A DNA stretch of 64,000 nucleotides from Cytobacillus oceanisediminis (lineage in GTDB: Bacteria; Bacillota; Bacilli; Bacillales; Cytobacillaceae): assembly GCF_007830235.1 (NCBI RefSeq), contig NZ_VLKI01000003.1, positions 62,001-126,000 on the forward strand, given 5' to 3'. Position 1 is the first letter of the stretch. Every line of letters starts with the position of its first letter. Shown one piece after another: positions 10,906 through 18,829 of the stretch. The position numbers and the translations under genes were made by a program. The notes beneath the pieces are model-generated. The model was not told where the DNA came from. It saw only the letters and a program-made list of their open reading frames with translations, and ran no database searches.

Positions 10906-11050
10906 ATGCCAGATGCCAGATAAAATGTAGATTATGCTAGATAAATTAAAAAACTTGTTAGATAAAAATTAGCGGATGCTAGATAAAACAAGAAATATGT
11001 TAGATAAAACGTAAAACATACTAGAAAATCTCTATAAATGCTATCCATAA
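10906..11050. repeat. 21-bp periodic direct-repeat array (about 7 units)
   Basis: The core ATGYTAGATAAAA recurs with unit starts at 10913, 10934, 10955, 10976, 10997 and 11018, exactly 21 bp apart. A degenerate unit follows at 11038, and a partial ATGCCAGA lies at 10906. The 13-bp core is conserved and the following 8 bp vary. All three frames contain stops, so it is not coding. The unit length equals two helical turns. The array lies in the gap between the transpeptidase terminator and the convergent miniprotein gene. Confidence 0.9.
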
Positions 11051-11066
11051 AAAAAGCCAAAAACAA

Positions 11067-11097
11067 AAGCGAGAAGTTTATAAAGCACTTCTCGCTT
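11067..11097 (-). terminator. Terminator of the Prli42-like gene
   Basis: AAGCGAGAAGT pairs perfectly with ACTTCTCGCTT. The T-rich flank is on the minus-strand exit side, matching the minus-strand miniprotein gene at 11123-11218. Confidence 0.85.
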
Positions 11098-11122
11098 ATA
11101 TATCAGGAATTATCTCATTTTA

Positions 11123-11218
11123 TTAAAAAAACATCGCCACACCCATAATAAGGGTTGATGCTAGCATGGCAAATATCATTAAATATACAACCAATTTCAT
11201 CAATTTTTTGTTAGACAT
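11123..11218 (-). CDS. Prli42-like stressosome-associated membrane miniprotein
   Basis: This 31-residue minus-strand ORF begins MSNKKLMKLVVYLM. It consists of a short basic N terminus followed by one hydrophobic helix to the C terminus. The layout and sequence resemble Prli42, the conserved Firmicutes miniprotein that tethers the stressosome to the membrane in Listeria. The ribosome site GAGGAGG lies 6 nt before the ATG. A sigma-A-like promoter is upstream (TTGTTC, 17 bp, TAAAAT) and a strong terminator follows. Family membership is from recall of the short family; other single-helix miniproteins are possible. It is too short for standard gene-length cut-offs. Confidence 0.72.
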   Translation of the reverse strand: MSNKKLMKLVVYLMIFAMLASTLIMGVAMFF

Positions 11219-11250
11219 TCTATGCCTCCTCGCCCAAATTCTTTAATATT

Positions 11251-11279
11251 ATTTTACTAAGAATTTTCAAATTGAACAA
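11251..11279 (-). promoter_or_regulatory. Sigma-A-like promoter of the miniprotein gene
   Basis: Minus-strand TTGTTC (11279-11274), a 17-bp spacer, and TAAAAT (11256-11251), about 30 nt upstream of the start codon. Confidence 0.55.
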
Positions 11280-11403
11280 CCGCTCAATTTTTAAAAGGAT
11301 TTTCGACATTTTTGACGAATAATTAAATAATAGACCTTAAACTGCCCGTTTTTTATGGGAATAAGATTATACAATCTTTCGACATTCATAGGAGGAGAAA
11401 TTA

Positions 11404-11814
11404 GTGATCAAAAAGGTGGACCATATAGGGATTGCTGTCAGATCTTTGGATAAAGCGCTTCCATTTTACACAGAAACTCTTCAGCTGCCGTTCCTTGGGA
11501 TTGAGGAAGTGGAAAGCCAGGGAGTAAAGGTTGCTTTCATAAAAGCAGGTGAAACCAAACTGGAGTTATTGGAGCCAACCAGCCCCGAAAGTCCGATTGC
11601 CCAATTTATTGAAAAGCGCGGAGAAGGCCTTCATCATGTGGCATTAGGTGTCGACAGCATCCAGGAGCGTATCAATGAAATGAAGGAGAAGGGGATCAGA
11701 ATGCTTCAGGATACACCAAAGCCTGGAGCGGGCGGTGCACAGGTAGCTTTTATGCATCCAAAGTCGACTGGTGGCATTCTATATGAATTTTGTGAAAAGA
11801 AAGGATTGAAATAA
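11404..11814 (+). CDS. mce: Methylmalonyl-CoA epimerase
   Basis: This vicinal-oxygen-chelate (glyoxalase-fold) metalloenzyme interconverts (S)- and (R)-methylmalonyl-CoA. That links the carboxylase product to MutAB. The 136-residue protein has the expected metal-ligand positions: H7 in VDHIGIAV, H77/H78 in GLHHVALGV, and E128 in the terminal LYEF. The start is GTG 11404 with a strong AGGAGGAG site. The stop codon is 3 nt before the carboxylase ATG, so the two are one operon (yqjC-yqjD in B. subtilis). Confidence 0.95.
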   Translation: MIKKVDHIGIAVRSLDKALPFYTETLQLPFLGIEEVESQGVKVAFIKAGETKLELLEPTSPESPIAQFIEKRGEGLHHVALGVDSIQERINEMKEKGIRMLQDTPKPGAGGAQVAFMHPKSTGGILYEFCEKKGLK

Positions 11815-11817
11815 AGC

Positions 11818-13368
11818 ATGGCAGACATCTATGAAAAAATTAATGAATTATACGATCGCCGCAGGGAAGTTGAATTGGGCGGCGGAGATGAGCGTATACA
11901 AAAGCAGCATGAAAAAGGGAAGCTGACTGCCCGTGAGCGAATTGATCTATTAGTAGATCCGGGAACCTTTGTTGAGCTGAATCCATTTATTGAACACCGC
12001 AGCACCGATTTTGGACTGGAAAATCAGAAAGGTCCTGGGGACGGTGTTGTAACTGGCTATGGAAAAGTAAACGGAAGACCAATCTTTTTATTCTCTCAGG
12101 ATTTTACAGTTTTTGGAGGGGCACTGGGGGAAATGCATGCAAAGAAGATTGCGAATGTTATGGATTTGGCAGCTGAAAATGGTGCTCCATTTGTAGGATT
12201 GAATGATTCCGGAGGAGCGAGAATCCAGGAAGGCGTTGTTTCACTTGACGGGTACGGCCATATCTTTTACCGGAATTCCATTTACTCAGGGGTTATTCCG
12301 CAGATTTCAGTCATCATGGGGCCTTGTGCCGGGGGGGCCGTCTACTCTCCTGCTATTACCGATTTCGTATTCATGGTGGAAAAAACAAGCCAGATGTTCA
12401 TCACTGGCCCAAAGGTTATTGAAACGGTAACTGGGGAGAAAATTTCACCTGAAGATCTGGGCGGTGCAAGGGTGCATAACTCGATCAGCGGAAACGCACA
12501 CTTTAGAGGGGAGTCCGAAGAAGGAGTTATTGAGCAGGTGCGCAGGCTTTTAAGCTACTTGCCGCAAAATAATGAGGAAAAGCCGCCAATGGCAGAAAAA
12601 GACGAGGATGAAGATTATCGTCCGGATTTGACGGATGTTATTCCTTTTGACGCCCTCCGCCCTTATGATGTCAGAAAAGTCATTGAACAGGTTGTCGATG
12701 AGGATACGTTTATGGAGGTCCAGCAGGATTTTGCTAAAAATATTGTAGTAGGTTTAGCGAGAATCAAGGGGGAAACTGTTGGGCTTGTATGCAATCAGCC
12801 GAAGGTAATGGCAGGCGGTCTTGATATTGATTCTTCTGATAAGGCATCACGCTTTATCCGGTTTTGTGATTCCTTTAATATTCCACTCATCACCTTTGAA
12901 GACGTTACAGGGTTTTTCCCAGGTGTTAAGCAAGAGCATGGCGGTATTATCCGGCACGGGGCAAAGATTCTATATGCCTATTCAGAAGCGACTGTACCCA
13001 AGCTAACTGTCATTTTAAGGAAGGCCTTTGGCGGAGCATATGTTGCATTGAACAGTAAATCGATTGGTGCAGACCTTGTATATGCATGGCCGAATGCGGA
13101 AGTGGCTGTAATGGGTCCACAGGGGGCAGCCAATATAATTTTTGCAAGGGAAATCCAAAACAGTGAAGATCCGGAAGCAACAAGAGCGCAAAAAATTGAA
13201 GAGTATAGAGAAAAGTTTGCCAATCCATATGTTGCGGCAAGCAGAGGCATGGTCGATGATGTCATAGACCCGCGTGAAACTAGAATAAAGCTTGTTCAGG
13301 CACTTGAAATGCTGCGCAATAAAAAAGAAACCAGACCGCATAAAAAGCATGGAAATATCCCGCTATAA
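11818..13368 (+). CDS. yqjD: Acyl-CoA carboxylase beta subunit (propionyl-CoA carboxylase type)
   Basis: This is the carboxyltransferase subunit, 516 residues with tandem crotonase-like N and C domains. Biotin- and acyl-CoA-binding glycine loops are visible (GGARIQEGVVSL, MGPCAGGAVYSP, GGAYVALNS). It transfers carboxyl from biotin to propionyl-CoA to give (S)-methylmalonyl-CoA, the substrate of the adjacent epimerase. No biotin carboxylase/carrier gene is in the window, so the partner must be encoded elsewhere. A methylmalonyl-CoA decarboxylase role is the main alternative annotation for YqjD-like proteins. The tight coupling to mce supports the methylmalonyl-CoA route in either direction. 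Confidence 0.9.
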   Translation: MADIYEKINELYDRRREVELGGGDERIQKQHEKGKLTARERIDLLVDPGTFVELNPFIEHRSTDFGLENQKGPGDGVVTGYGKVNGRPIFLFSQDFTVFGGALGEMHAKKIANVMDLAAENGAPFVGLNDSGGARIQEGVVSLDGYGHIFYRNSIYSGVIPQISVIMGPCAGGAVYSPAITDFVFMVEKTSQMFITGPKVIETVTGEKISPEDLGGARVHNSISGNAHFRGESEEGVIEQVRRLLSYLPQNNEEKPPMAEKDEDEDYRPDLTDVIPFDALRPYDVRKVIEQVVDEDTFMEVQQDFAKNIVVGLARIKGETVGLVCNQPKVMAGGLDIDSSDKASRFIRFCDSFNIPLITFEDVTGFFPGVKQEHGGIIRHGAKILYAYSEATVPKLTVILRKAFGGAYVALNSKSIGADLVYAWPNAEVAVMGPQGAANIIFAREIQNSEDPEATRAQKIEEYREKFANPYVAASRGMVDDVIDPRETRIKLVQALEMLRNKKETRPHKKHGNIPL

Positions 13369-13446
13369 GAGAATCCTGATTTGCTGTGCATAAATATTGG
13401 GGTTATACTTGCCTAGTAAGCATTTAATTTGGAGGTTTGTACATAA

Positions 13447-14565
13447 ATGATTAATGAGGAACGTTTATTGAACGAATTTCTGGAACTCGTGCAGATTGAT
13501 TCGGAAACAAAGCATGAAGCTCAAATTGCGAAAGTTCTAAAGAAAAAATTCAGGGATCTTGGTGTTGAGGTGTACGAAGATGATACAACAGCCAAAACTG
13601 GCCATGGAGCAGGCAACTTAATTTGTACCCTGCAGGGAACAAAAGAAGGCGTGGATACTATTTATTTCACGTCTCACATGGACACGGTGGTTCCTGGTAA
13701 GGGTATTAAGCCTTCCATCAAGGATGGATATGTCGTAACGGACGGAACAACCATTTTGGGAGCGGACGACAAGGCAGGCCTTGCTGTTATGCTTGAAATT
13801 GTTAAGGTATTAAAAGAGCAGAACATTACTCATGGAACAATTCAATTCATTATCACAGTTGGTGAAGAATCCGGTTTGGTGGGAGCCAAGGCACTCGATC
13901 CATCCCTTGTGAAGGCGAAATACGGCTACGCGCTTGATAGTGACGGAAAAGTCGGCAACATCATTGTTGCAGCTCCAACCCAGGCTAAAGTGAAGGCTGC
14001 AATTCTTGGTAAAACTGCACATGCTGGCGTAGCACCTGAAAAGGGCATTTCTGCTATTACAATGGCGGCCAAGGCCATTTCCAGAATGCCATTAGGACGC
14101 ATTGATAAAGAAACAACTGCCAATATCGGACGCTTTGAAGGTGGACAGCAGACGAATATCGTCTGCGACCATGTTGATATTCTTGCTGAAGCACGTTCTT
14201 TAATTCCTGAAAAAATGGAACAGCAAGTAGCCAAGATGAAGGAAGCATTCGAAAGTGCTGCAGATGAAATGGGCGGCAGAGCAGAAGTTGATGTACAGGT
14301 TATGTACCCGGGCTTTAAATTTGGTGAAGGCGACCATGTAGTAGAATTAGCACGAAAAGCCGCTGCTAAAATTGGTCGCAGCTCAGAGCTTCTTCATAGC
14401 GGCGGTGGCAGTGATGCCAACGTAATCGCTGGCTTTGGCATCCCGACAGTCAACCTTGCTGTAGGGTACGAAGAAATTCATACAACAAATGAGCGCATGC
14501 CAATTGAAGAATTGAATAAACTGGCTGAAATGGTGATTGCTATTATCGAAGAAGTATCAGCCTAA
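13447..14565 (+). CDS. yqjE: M20-family metallopeptidase (peptidase T-like YqjE)
   Basis: This cytosolic zinc exopeptidase of the M20/M25/M40 clan has 372 residues. Metal-site motifs are visible: TSHMDTVVPG near residue 77, GADDKAGLAVML near 104, and the catalytic VGEESGLVG near 139. An insertion dimerisation domain (AHAGVAPEKG) follows, and a terminal HTTNER supplies the last ligand. It resembles PepT-like tripeptidases, but no specific substrate can be read from the sequence. It has its own GGAGG ribosome site 78 nt after yqjD and follows the order of B. subtilis yqjCDE. Confidence 0.88.
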   Translation: MINEERLLNEFLELVQIDSETKHEAQIAKVLKKKFRDLGVEVYEDDTTAKTGHGAGNLICTLQGTKEGVDTIYFTSHMDTVVPGKGIKPSIKDGYVVTDGTTILGADDKAGLAVMLEIVKVLKEQNITHGTIQFIITVGEESGLVGAKALDPSLVKAKYGYALDSDGKVGNIIVAAPTQAKVKAAILGKTAHAGVAPEKGISAITMAAKAISRMPLGRIDKETTANIGRFEGGQQTNIVCDHVDILAEARSLIPEKMEQQVAKMKEAFESAADEMGGRAEVDVQVMYPGFKFGEGDHVVELARKAAAKIGRSSELLHSGGGSDANVIAGFGIPTVNLAVGYEEIHTTNERMPIEELNKLAEMVIAIIEEVSA

Positions 14566-14576
14566 TTTATCGGAAA

Positions 14577-14605
14577 GGGAACCTAGAACGGTTCTCTTTT
14601 TTTGT
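14577..14605 (+). terminator. Terminator of yqjE
   Basis: GGGAACC pairs with GGTTCTC around 6 nt, followed by nine T's. Confidence 0.88.
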
Positions 14606-14617
14606 TTTTATAATCTT

Positions 14618-14860
14618 GGCTGTGTTAAAGTTCAATATTGACTTTGGGTACCCTGTTGATTGGAGTGGAAGGCGCGAGCTCCTCAAAAATGCATTCGCAT
14701 TTTCTTCGTGCGGTGCTTATCCGAGGATGTTTATTCAAAGTCCTGCGGGAGAAGCGAGTCAAAGGGAGACTCCACAGGCGCGAAAGCGCCGAGGAGCGTC
14801 GGACCGCCCGCGTTCGCTGAGCTTCTTGAGCGGAAATCAACAGGCAAGTTTAACAGAGAC
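14618..14860 (+). mobile_element. MITE copy 1 (243 bp, perfect 8-bp target duplication)
   Basis: The element begins GGCTGTGTTAAA and ends TTTAACAGAGAC, so its termini are inverted repeats. It is flanked by the direct duplication ATAATCTT (14610-14617 and 14861-14868). Inside, CCTGTTGATT and AATCAACAGG form a second inverted pair. The short ORFs in it are not genes. It inserted between the yqjE terminator and cheW. Confidence 0.92.
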
Positions 14861-14964
14861 ATAATCTTAATTAATCTGCAGATATGGACCATCTGGACTA
14901 GTTAGAAAATAATGGCTATGATATATTAGTTATATACATAAGTGTTGCTCGAGGAGGCTTAGGA

Positions 14965-15441
14965 ATGACTGCGATTAATAAAGTTGTCGTGTTCCGGGTA
15001 GGAAAAGAGGAATATGCGATTCCAATTCCTTTTGTTATTTCAATCGAAAAAGTGGAAGGAATCACACCGATTCCGCATTTGCCGCATTATATGAAAGGAA
15101 TTGCTAAAGTAAGAGGAGAGCTAATTCCTGTTGTTGACTCTGAAAGCATTCTTTACAGCCGAACAATTCAGGAAACTGAACTGTCCAGAATGATCGTACT
15201 GCAAACTGAAGAGCTTTCATTCGCTGTTCTTGTTAATGAAGCGAAGGAGATTCTCGATATTCCTTCAGGTAACCTGAAACAGCCCGGCTTGATCGCCTAT
15301 CAGAAAACCAATTACTTTACTGGTGTGGCCAATATGGATGCACGGCTGATTACGCTGATTGACCCATTTAAATTAGTTGAATCCCTTGAAGGAGTACGGG
15401 AGATAAAGGATTATATAAAATCTCAGCAAACAACAGCATAA
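14965..15441 (+). CDS. CheW-like chemotaxis coupling protein
   Basis: This stand-alone CheW domain of 158 residues would couple chemoreceptors to the CheA kinase at the membrane. The fold is recognisable from VVFRVGKEEYAIPI at the N terminus, the IPHLPHYMKGIAKVRGELIPVVD core, and the closing DARLITLIDPFKLV strand. A strong GAGGAGG site precedes ATG 14965. No other chemotaxis gene is near, and this gene is not in the B. subtilis order here, so it is an orphan second CheW or an accessory adaptor. It lies just downstream of MITE copy 1 and is followed by its own terminator. Confidence 0.9.
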   Translation: MTAINKVVVFRVGKEEYAIPIPFVISIEKVEGITPIPHLPHYMKGIAKVRGELIPVVDSESILYSRTIQETELSRMIVLQTEELSFAVLVNEAKEILDIPSGNLKQPGLIAYQKTNYFTGVANMDARLITLIDPFKLVESLEGVREIKDYIKSQQTTA

Positions 15442-15451
15442 TTCTGAAATG

Positions 15452-15490
15452 AAAACAGGGAATTACAGGTTCTCTGTTTTTATTTTTTAT
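15452..15490 (+). terminator. Terminator of the cheW-like gene
   Basis: AAAACAGGGAA pairs with the GTTCTCTGTTTT region and is followed by a T-rich run. Confidence 0.75.
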
Positions 15491-15566
15491 GCAAAAGCCG
15501 GTACGTGATAGAAACGCTGTTATTCTGTTAAAATAGAATAAGATTAAGGGACAGGGAAGTGCCGGC

Positions 15567-16868
15567 ATGAAACATATGTATCCAAAAAACGGGAGAGTTA
15601 TCCTCCATGTTGATATGAATAGTTTTTATGCCTCGGTTGAAATGGCTTATGATCCATCATTAAAGGGCAAGCCTTTGGCGATCGCGGGTAATCCGGAGGA
15701 GCGGCGGGGAATTATTGTCACTTGCAGCTATGAGGCAAGGAGCTTTGGCGTTAAGACAACGATGCCATTGTGGGAAGCCAAAAAGCTCTGCCCCCAGCTG
15801 ATCATTATGAAACCAAACTTTGAGAGATATCGTGCCGCTTCAATGGGGATGTTTGATATTTTACGTGAATATTCAGTCCTTGTAGAGCCGGTATCGATTG
15901 ATGAAGGCTATGTGGATATAACAGACAGCTATGAGTTTGGAAGCCCTTTAGAAATCGCCGAAACCATTCAAAAGCAAATTTTCCAGCAGCTTGATTTGCC
16001 CTGCAGCATTGGCATTGCACCCAATAAATTTTTAGCCAAGATGGGGTCTGATATGAAAAAGCCAATGGGGATTACGGTTCTCCGAAAACGAGATGTTCCC
16101 CATATTCTTTGGCCGATGGAAGTGGAAGAGATGCATGGTGTTGGCAAGAAAACTGGTGAAAAGCTCCGCAATCTCAAGATCACCACAATTGGCGATTTAG
16201 CAAAAGCGGATGAAGTACAGTTAAAAGCCGCTCTGGGAATCAATGGGCCTCGCTTAAAGCAAAAAGCGAATGGCAACGATAGCAGGAAGGTCGATCCTGA
16301 TTCAGCAGCCGAATTTAAAAGTGTAGGAAATTCGACCACTCTGCCAAGGGACGTTACAAACCAGAGGGAGCTCCTGCAGGTTTTTGAAAAATTGGCCGGA
16401 CAGGTCTCTTCCAGATTGAAAAGGAAGAAGGTTTTGGCGACATCGCTTGGCATTACAATCAGGTACAAGGACCGTAAAACAATCACAAGAAGCCGGAAGC
16501 TTAAAAATCCCATTCAGCAGGATGATGAGATTTTTAAAATCGCAAAAGAACTATTTATCAAGCATTGGAACGGAAATGCAGTCAGGCTGCTCGGCATAAC
16601 AGGGACCGACCTTGTCGAGCCCCAGCAGGCTGTCAAACAGCTGGATCTGTTCAGCTACGAAAAAGATGCCAAAAAGGAGCCGCTTTTTCAAACAATGAAC
16701 CTTTTACGAAAAAAATACGGCTCCAAGATCATTGACCATGCAGGCACTCTATCAGAAATAAACATCCAGGTGCCGAAAATTGGCACGGACACAAGCTTTA
16801 ATAAAGATTTTTTGCATAATAGTCATCCAATGAGGAAACCGAAAGAAGAAAAAGATGATAAATCATGA
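15567..16868 (+). CDS. dinB: DNA polymerase IV (Y family, YqjH/PolY1)
   Basis: This translesion DNA polymerase of 433 residues has palm/finger motifs HVDMNSFYASVE (first metal Asp) and VEPVSIDEGYVDITD (catalytic Asp-Glu). Helix-hairpin-helix DNA-binding segments follow near GVGKKTGEKL. The C-terminal little-finger domain ends with the sliding-clamp peptide QLDLF. It is the orthologue by position of B. subtilis yqjH. No LexA box is visible upstream, consistent with constitutive expression of the PolY1 type. ATG 15567 has GGGAAG-like purines upstream. ATG 15576 is a possible alternative start. Confidence 0.93.
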   Translation: MKHMYPKNGRVILHVDMNSFYASVEMAYDPSLKGKPLAIAGNPEERRGIIVTCSYEARSFGVKTTMPLWEAKKLCPQLIIMKPNFERYRAASMGMFDILREYSVLVEPVSIDEGYVDITDSYEFGSPLEIAETIQKQIFQQLDLPCSIGIAPNKFLAKMGSDMKKPMGITVLRKRDVPHILWPMEVEEMHGVGKKTGEKLRNLKITTIGDLAKADEVQLKAALGINGPRLKQKANGNDSRKVDPDSAAEFKSVGNSTTLPRDVTNQRELLQVFEKLAGQVSSRLKRKKVLATSLGITIRYKDRKTITRSRKLKNPIQQDDEIFKIAKELFIKHWNGNAVRLLGITGTDLVEPQQAVKQLDLFSYEKDAKKEPLFQTMNLLRKKYGSKIIDHAGTLSEINIQVPKIGTDTSFNKDFLHNSHPMRKPKEEKDDKS

Positions 16869-17054
16869 TTTTTTCTTGCGATAATATGCAAAACTAAGAC
16901 AGGAAAGTTGAATAAGGGCAGGAATCTTGCTAAAGTATAGTGGATTCTTTTTTGGGGATGTTCAGAAATTCGCCGGTGAAAATAGCGGTTTTTTTGTTCT
17001 CCTTTTTGAACACTTAATTTACGCAGATAAAGGGTAGAAGGGAAGTTATCGAAT

Positions 17055-18464
17055 ATGACGAAATCACAGTTTGGTGTTATCGGTTTAGCGGTCATGGGCA
17101 AAAACCTTGCCATGAATATTGAAAGCAGAGGATACACTGTATCTGTATATAACCGTTCACGTGAAAAAACGGATGAAATGCTTAAAGAGGTAGAAGGCAG
17201 AAATTTTAAAGGTACATATACAATTGAAGAGTTTGTTGACTCTTTGGAAAAACCTCGCAAAATCATGCTTATGGTAAAAGCGGGAGGTCCAACAGATGCA
17301 ACGATTGAACAGCTAAAACCGCTTTTGGATAAAGGTGATATCCTTATCGACGGAGGAAATACGTTCTTTGTGGATACACAGCGCCGCAACAAGGAGTTAA
17401 GCGAGCTTGGCATCCATTTCATCGGTACGGGTGTATCCGGCGGAGAAGAAGGCGCCTTGAAGGGCCCTTCTATCATGCCTGGCGGACAAAAAGAAGCATA
17501 TGAGCTAGTGGCACCAATTTTTAAAGACATCGCAGCAAAAGTAGATGGCGAAGCCTGCACAACTTATATCGGTCCGGATGGGGCTGGCCATTATGTGAAA
17601 ATGGTCCATAATGGAATCGAATACGGCGATATGCAGCTTATTTCTGAATCCTATTTCCTATTAAAACATGTGCTAGGATTAAGTGCAGATGAGCTTCATG
17701 AAGTATTTGCCGATTGGAATAAAGGAGAGCTTGACAGCTACCTAATCGAAATTACAGCTGACATTTTCACGAAAAAAGATGATGAAACAGGCAAACCGCT
17801 GGTGGATGTCATTCTTGACACAGCCGGCCAAAAAGGCACTGGCAAGTGGACAAGCCAAAGCGCGCTTGACCTTGGCGTTCCGCTTCCGATCATTACAGAG
17901 TCTGTATTTGCACGCTTCATTTCCGCAATGAAAGATGAGCGCGTCAATGCAAGCAAGGTTCTTCGCGGCCCAGCTTCAGCACAATTCACAGGCGATAAAA
18001 AAGCCTTTATTGAAAGTGTCCGGAAAGCCCTTTATATGAGCAAAATCTGCTCCTATGCACAAGGATTCGCGCAAATGAGAGCAGCATCCGAAGAATACGG
18101 ATGGGATTTGAAATACGGCGACATCGCGATGATTTTCCGCGGCGGCTGCATTATCCGCGCTCAATTCCTTCAAAAAATCAAGGAAGCATATGACCGCGAA
18201 CCTGGTCTTAAGAACCTTCTTCTTGATCCTTATTTTAAGGAAATTGTTGAGAGCTACCAGGATGCAACCCGCGAAATCATCAGTGTTGCTGTAAAGAACG
18301 GCATCCCTGTCCCATGCTTCTCTGCAGCACTGTCCTACTATGACAGCTACCGCACAGAAACATTGCCTGCAAACCTTCTTCAGGCGCAGCGTGACTACTT
18401 CGGTGCACACACATATCAGCGTGTAGACAAAGAAGGCATCTTCCATACAAATTGGATGGAATAA
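17055..18464 (+). CDS. gndA: 6-phosphogluconate dehydrogenase, decarboxylating
   Basis: This oxidative pentose phosphate enzyme converts 6-phosphogluconate to ribulose 5-phosphate, CO2 and NADPH. The 469-residue protein has the N-terminal nucleotide-binding loop [12 protein letters not shown] and NRSREKTDE at the 2'-phosphate site. The substrate signature [19 protein letters not shown] lies near residue 256, and family HN/K catalytic residues occur in [15 protein letters not shown]. It converges with zwf, the preceding enzyme of the pathway, as in B. subtilis yqjI-zwf. The ribosome site is GAAGGGAAG. Confidence 0.96.
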   Translation: MTKSQFGVIGLAVMGKNLAMNIESRGYTVSVYNRSREKTDEMLKEVEGRNFKGTYTIEEFVDSLEKPRKIMLMVKAGGPTDATIEQLKPLLDKGDILIDGGNTFFVDTQRRNKELSELGIHFIGTGVSGGEEGALKGPSIMPGGQKEAYELVAPIFKDIAAKVDGEACTTYIGPDGAGHYVKMVHNGIEYGDMQLISESYFLLKHVLGLSADELHEVFADWNKGELDSYLIEITADIFTKKDDETGKPLVDVILDTAGQKGTGKWTSQSALDLGVPLPIITESVFARFISAMKDERVNASKVLRGPASAQFTGDKKAFIESVRKALYMSKICSYAQGFAQMRAASEEYGWDLKYGDIAMIFRGGCIIRAQFLQKIKEAYDREPGLKNLLLDPYFKEIVESYQDATREIISVAVKNGIPVPCFSAALSYYDSYRTETLPANLLQAQRDYFGAHTYQRVDKEGIFHTNWME

Positions 18465-18482
18465 TTAAAGATTAAAGAAAAG

Positions 18483-18510
18483 CAGCGCCCTCGGGGGCGC
18501 TGTTTTTTTT
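18483..18510 (+). terminator. Terminator of gndA
   Basis: CAGCGCCC pairs with GGGCGCTG, followed by eight T's. Confidence 0.93.
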
Positions 18511-18589
18511 GGTGGCAATAAATTATCTGGATTTTAAAGATAACTATAGGAATCGTTCGAAAAAAGTCACTCAATCTGTTTGAGCTCAT

Positions 18590-18780
18590 GTCGCCATATC
18601 AGGGAGAAAGCAAAGAGACTGGACGCGATAAAGTGGTTATCACACTCATATCAGAAGGGAAGCAAGAAGAATGGTCTTCATAGACGCCCATTTCAGAGAG
18701 GAAGCAGGCAAAATAGCTGCCATAAAGCGTTCATGACGCCCATGCCACAAGAGGAGCACAGCATTATGGACACAAAAAAT
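18590..18780. repeat. Four degenerate direct repeats between gndA and zwf
   Basis: Units beginning CATATCAG/CATTTCAG/CATGCCAC start at 18595, 18647, 18689 and 18741 (spacing 52, 42 and 52 bp). They share a loose layout: CGCCCATATCAG, AGAGGAAGCA, then a CATAAAGCGTTCATG-like tail. A 92-codon open frame crosses the region but has no family resemblance. The region is best treated as non-coding repeat sequence. Confidence 0.55.
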
Positions 18781-18806
18781 AAAAACCCCTGCAGCAGGGG
18801 TTTTTT
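18781..18806. terminator. Bidirectional terminator between gndA and zwf
   Basis: AAAAACCCCTGC pairs with GCAGGGGTTTTTT, with T-runs on both exits. It mainly serves zwf on the minus strand. A CATT-rich simple repeat lies between it and the zwf stop codon. Confidence 0.88.
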
Positions 18807-18829
18807 CATTCATTCATTTATTCATTTAT

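Noticed and set aside
10906..11050. A CRISPR-like array.
   Set aside because: Cores are 13 bp with 8-bp variable parts, far too short for repeats and spacers, and no cas genes are present.
14616..14905. Several open frames of 60-82 codons on both strands (also 24017-24229, 28009-28225, 47838-48023).
   Set aside because: They lie inside MITE copies, recur with the repeat, and have no ribosome sites or family similarity.
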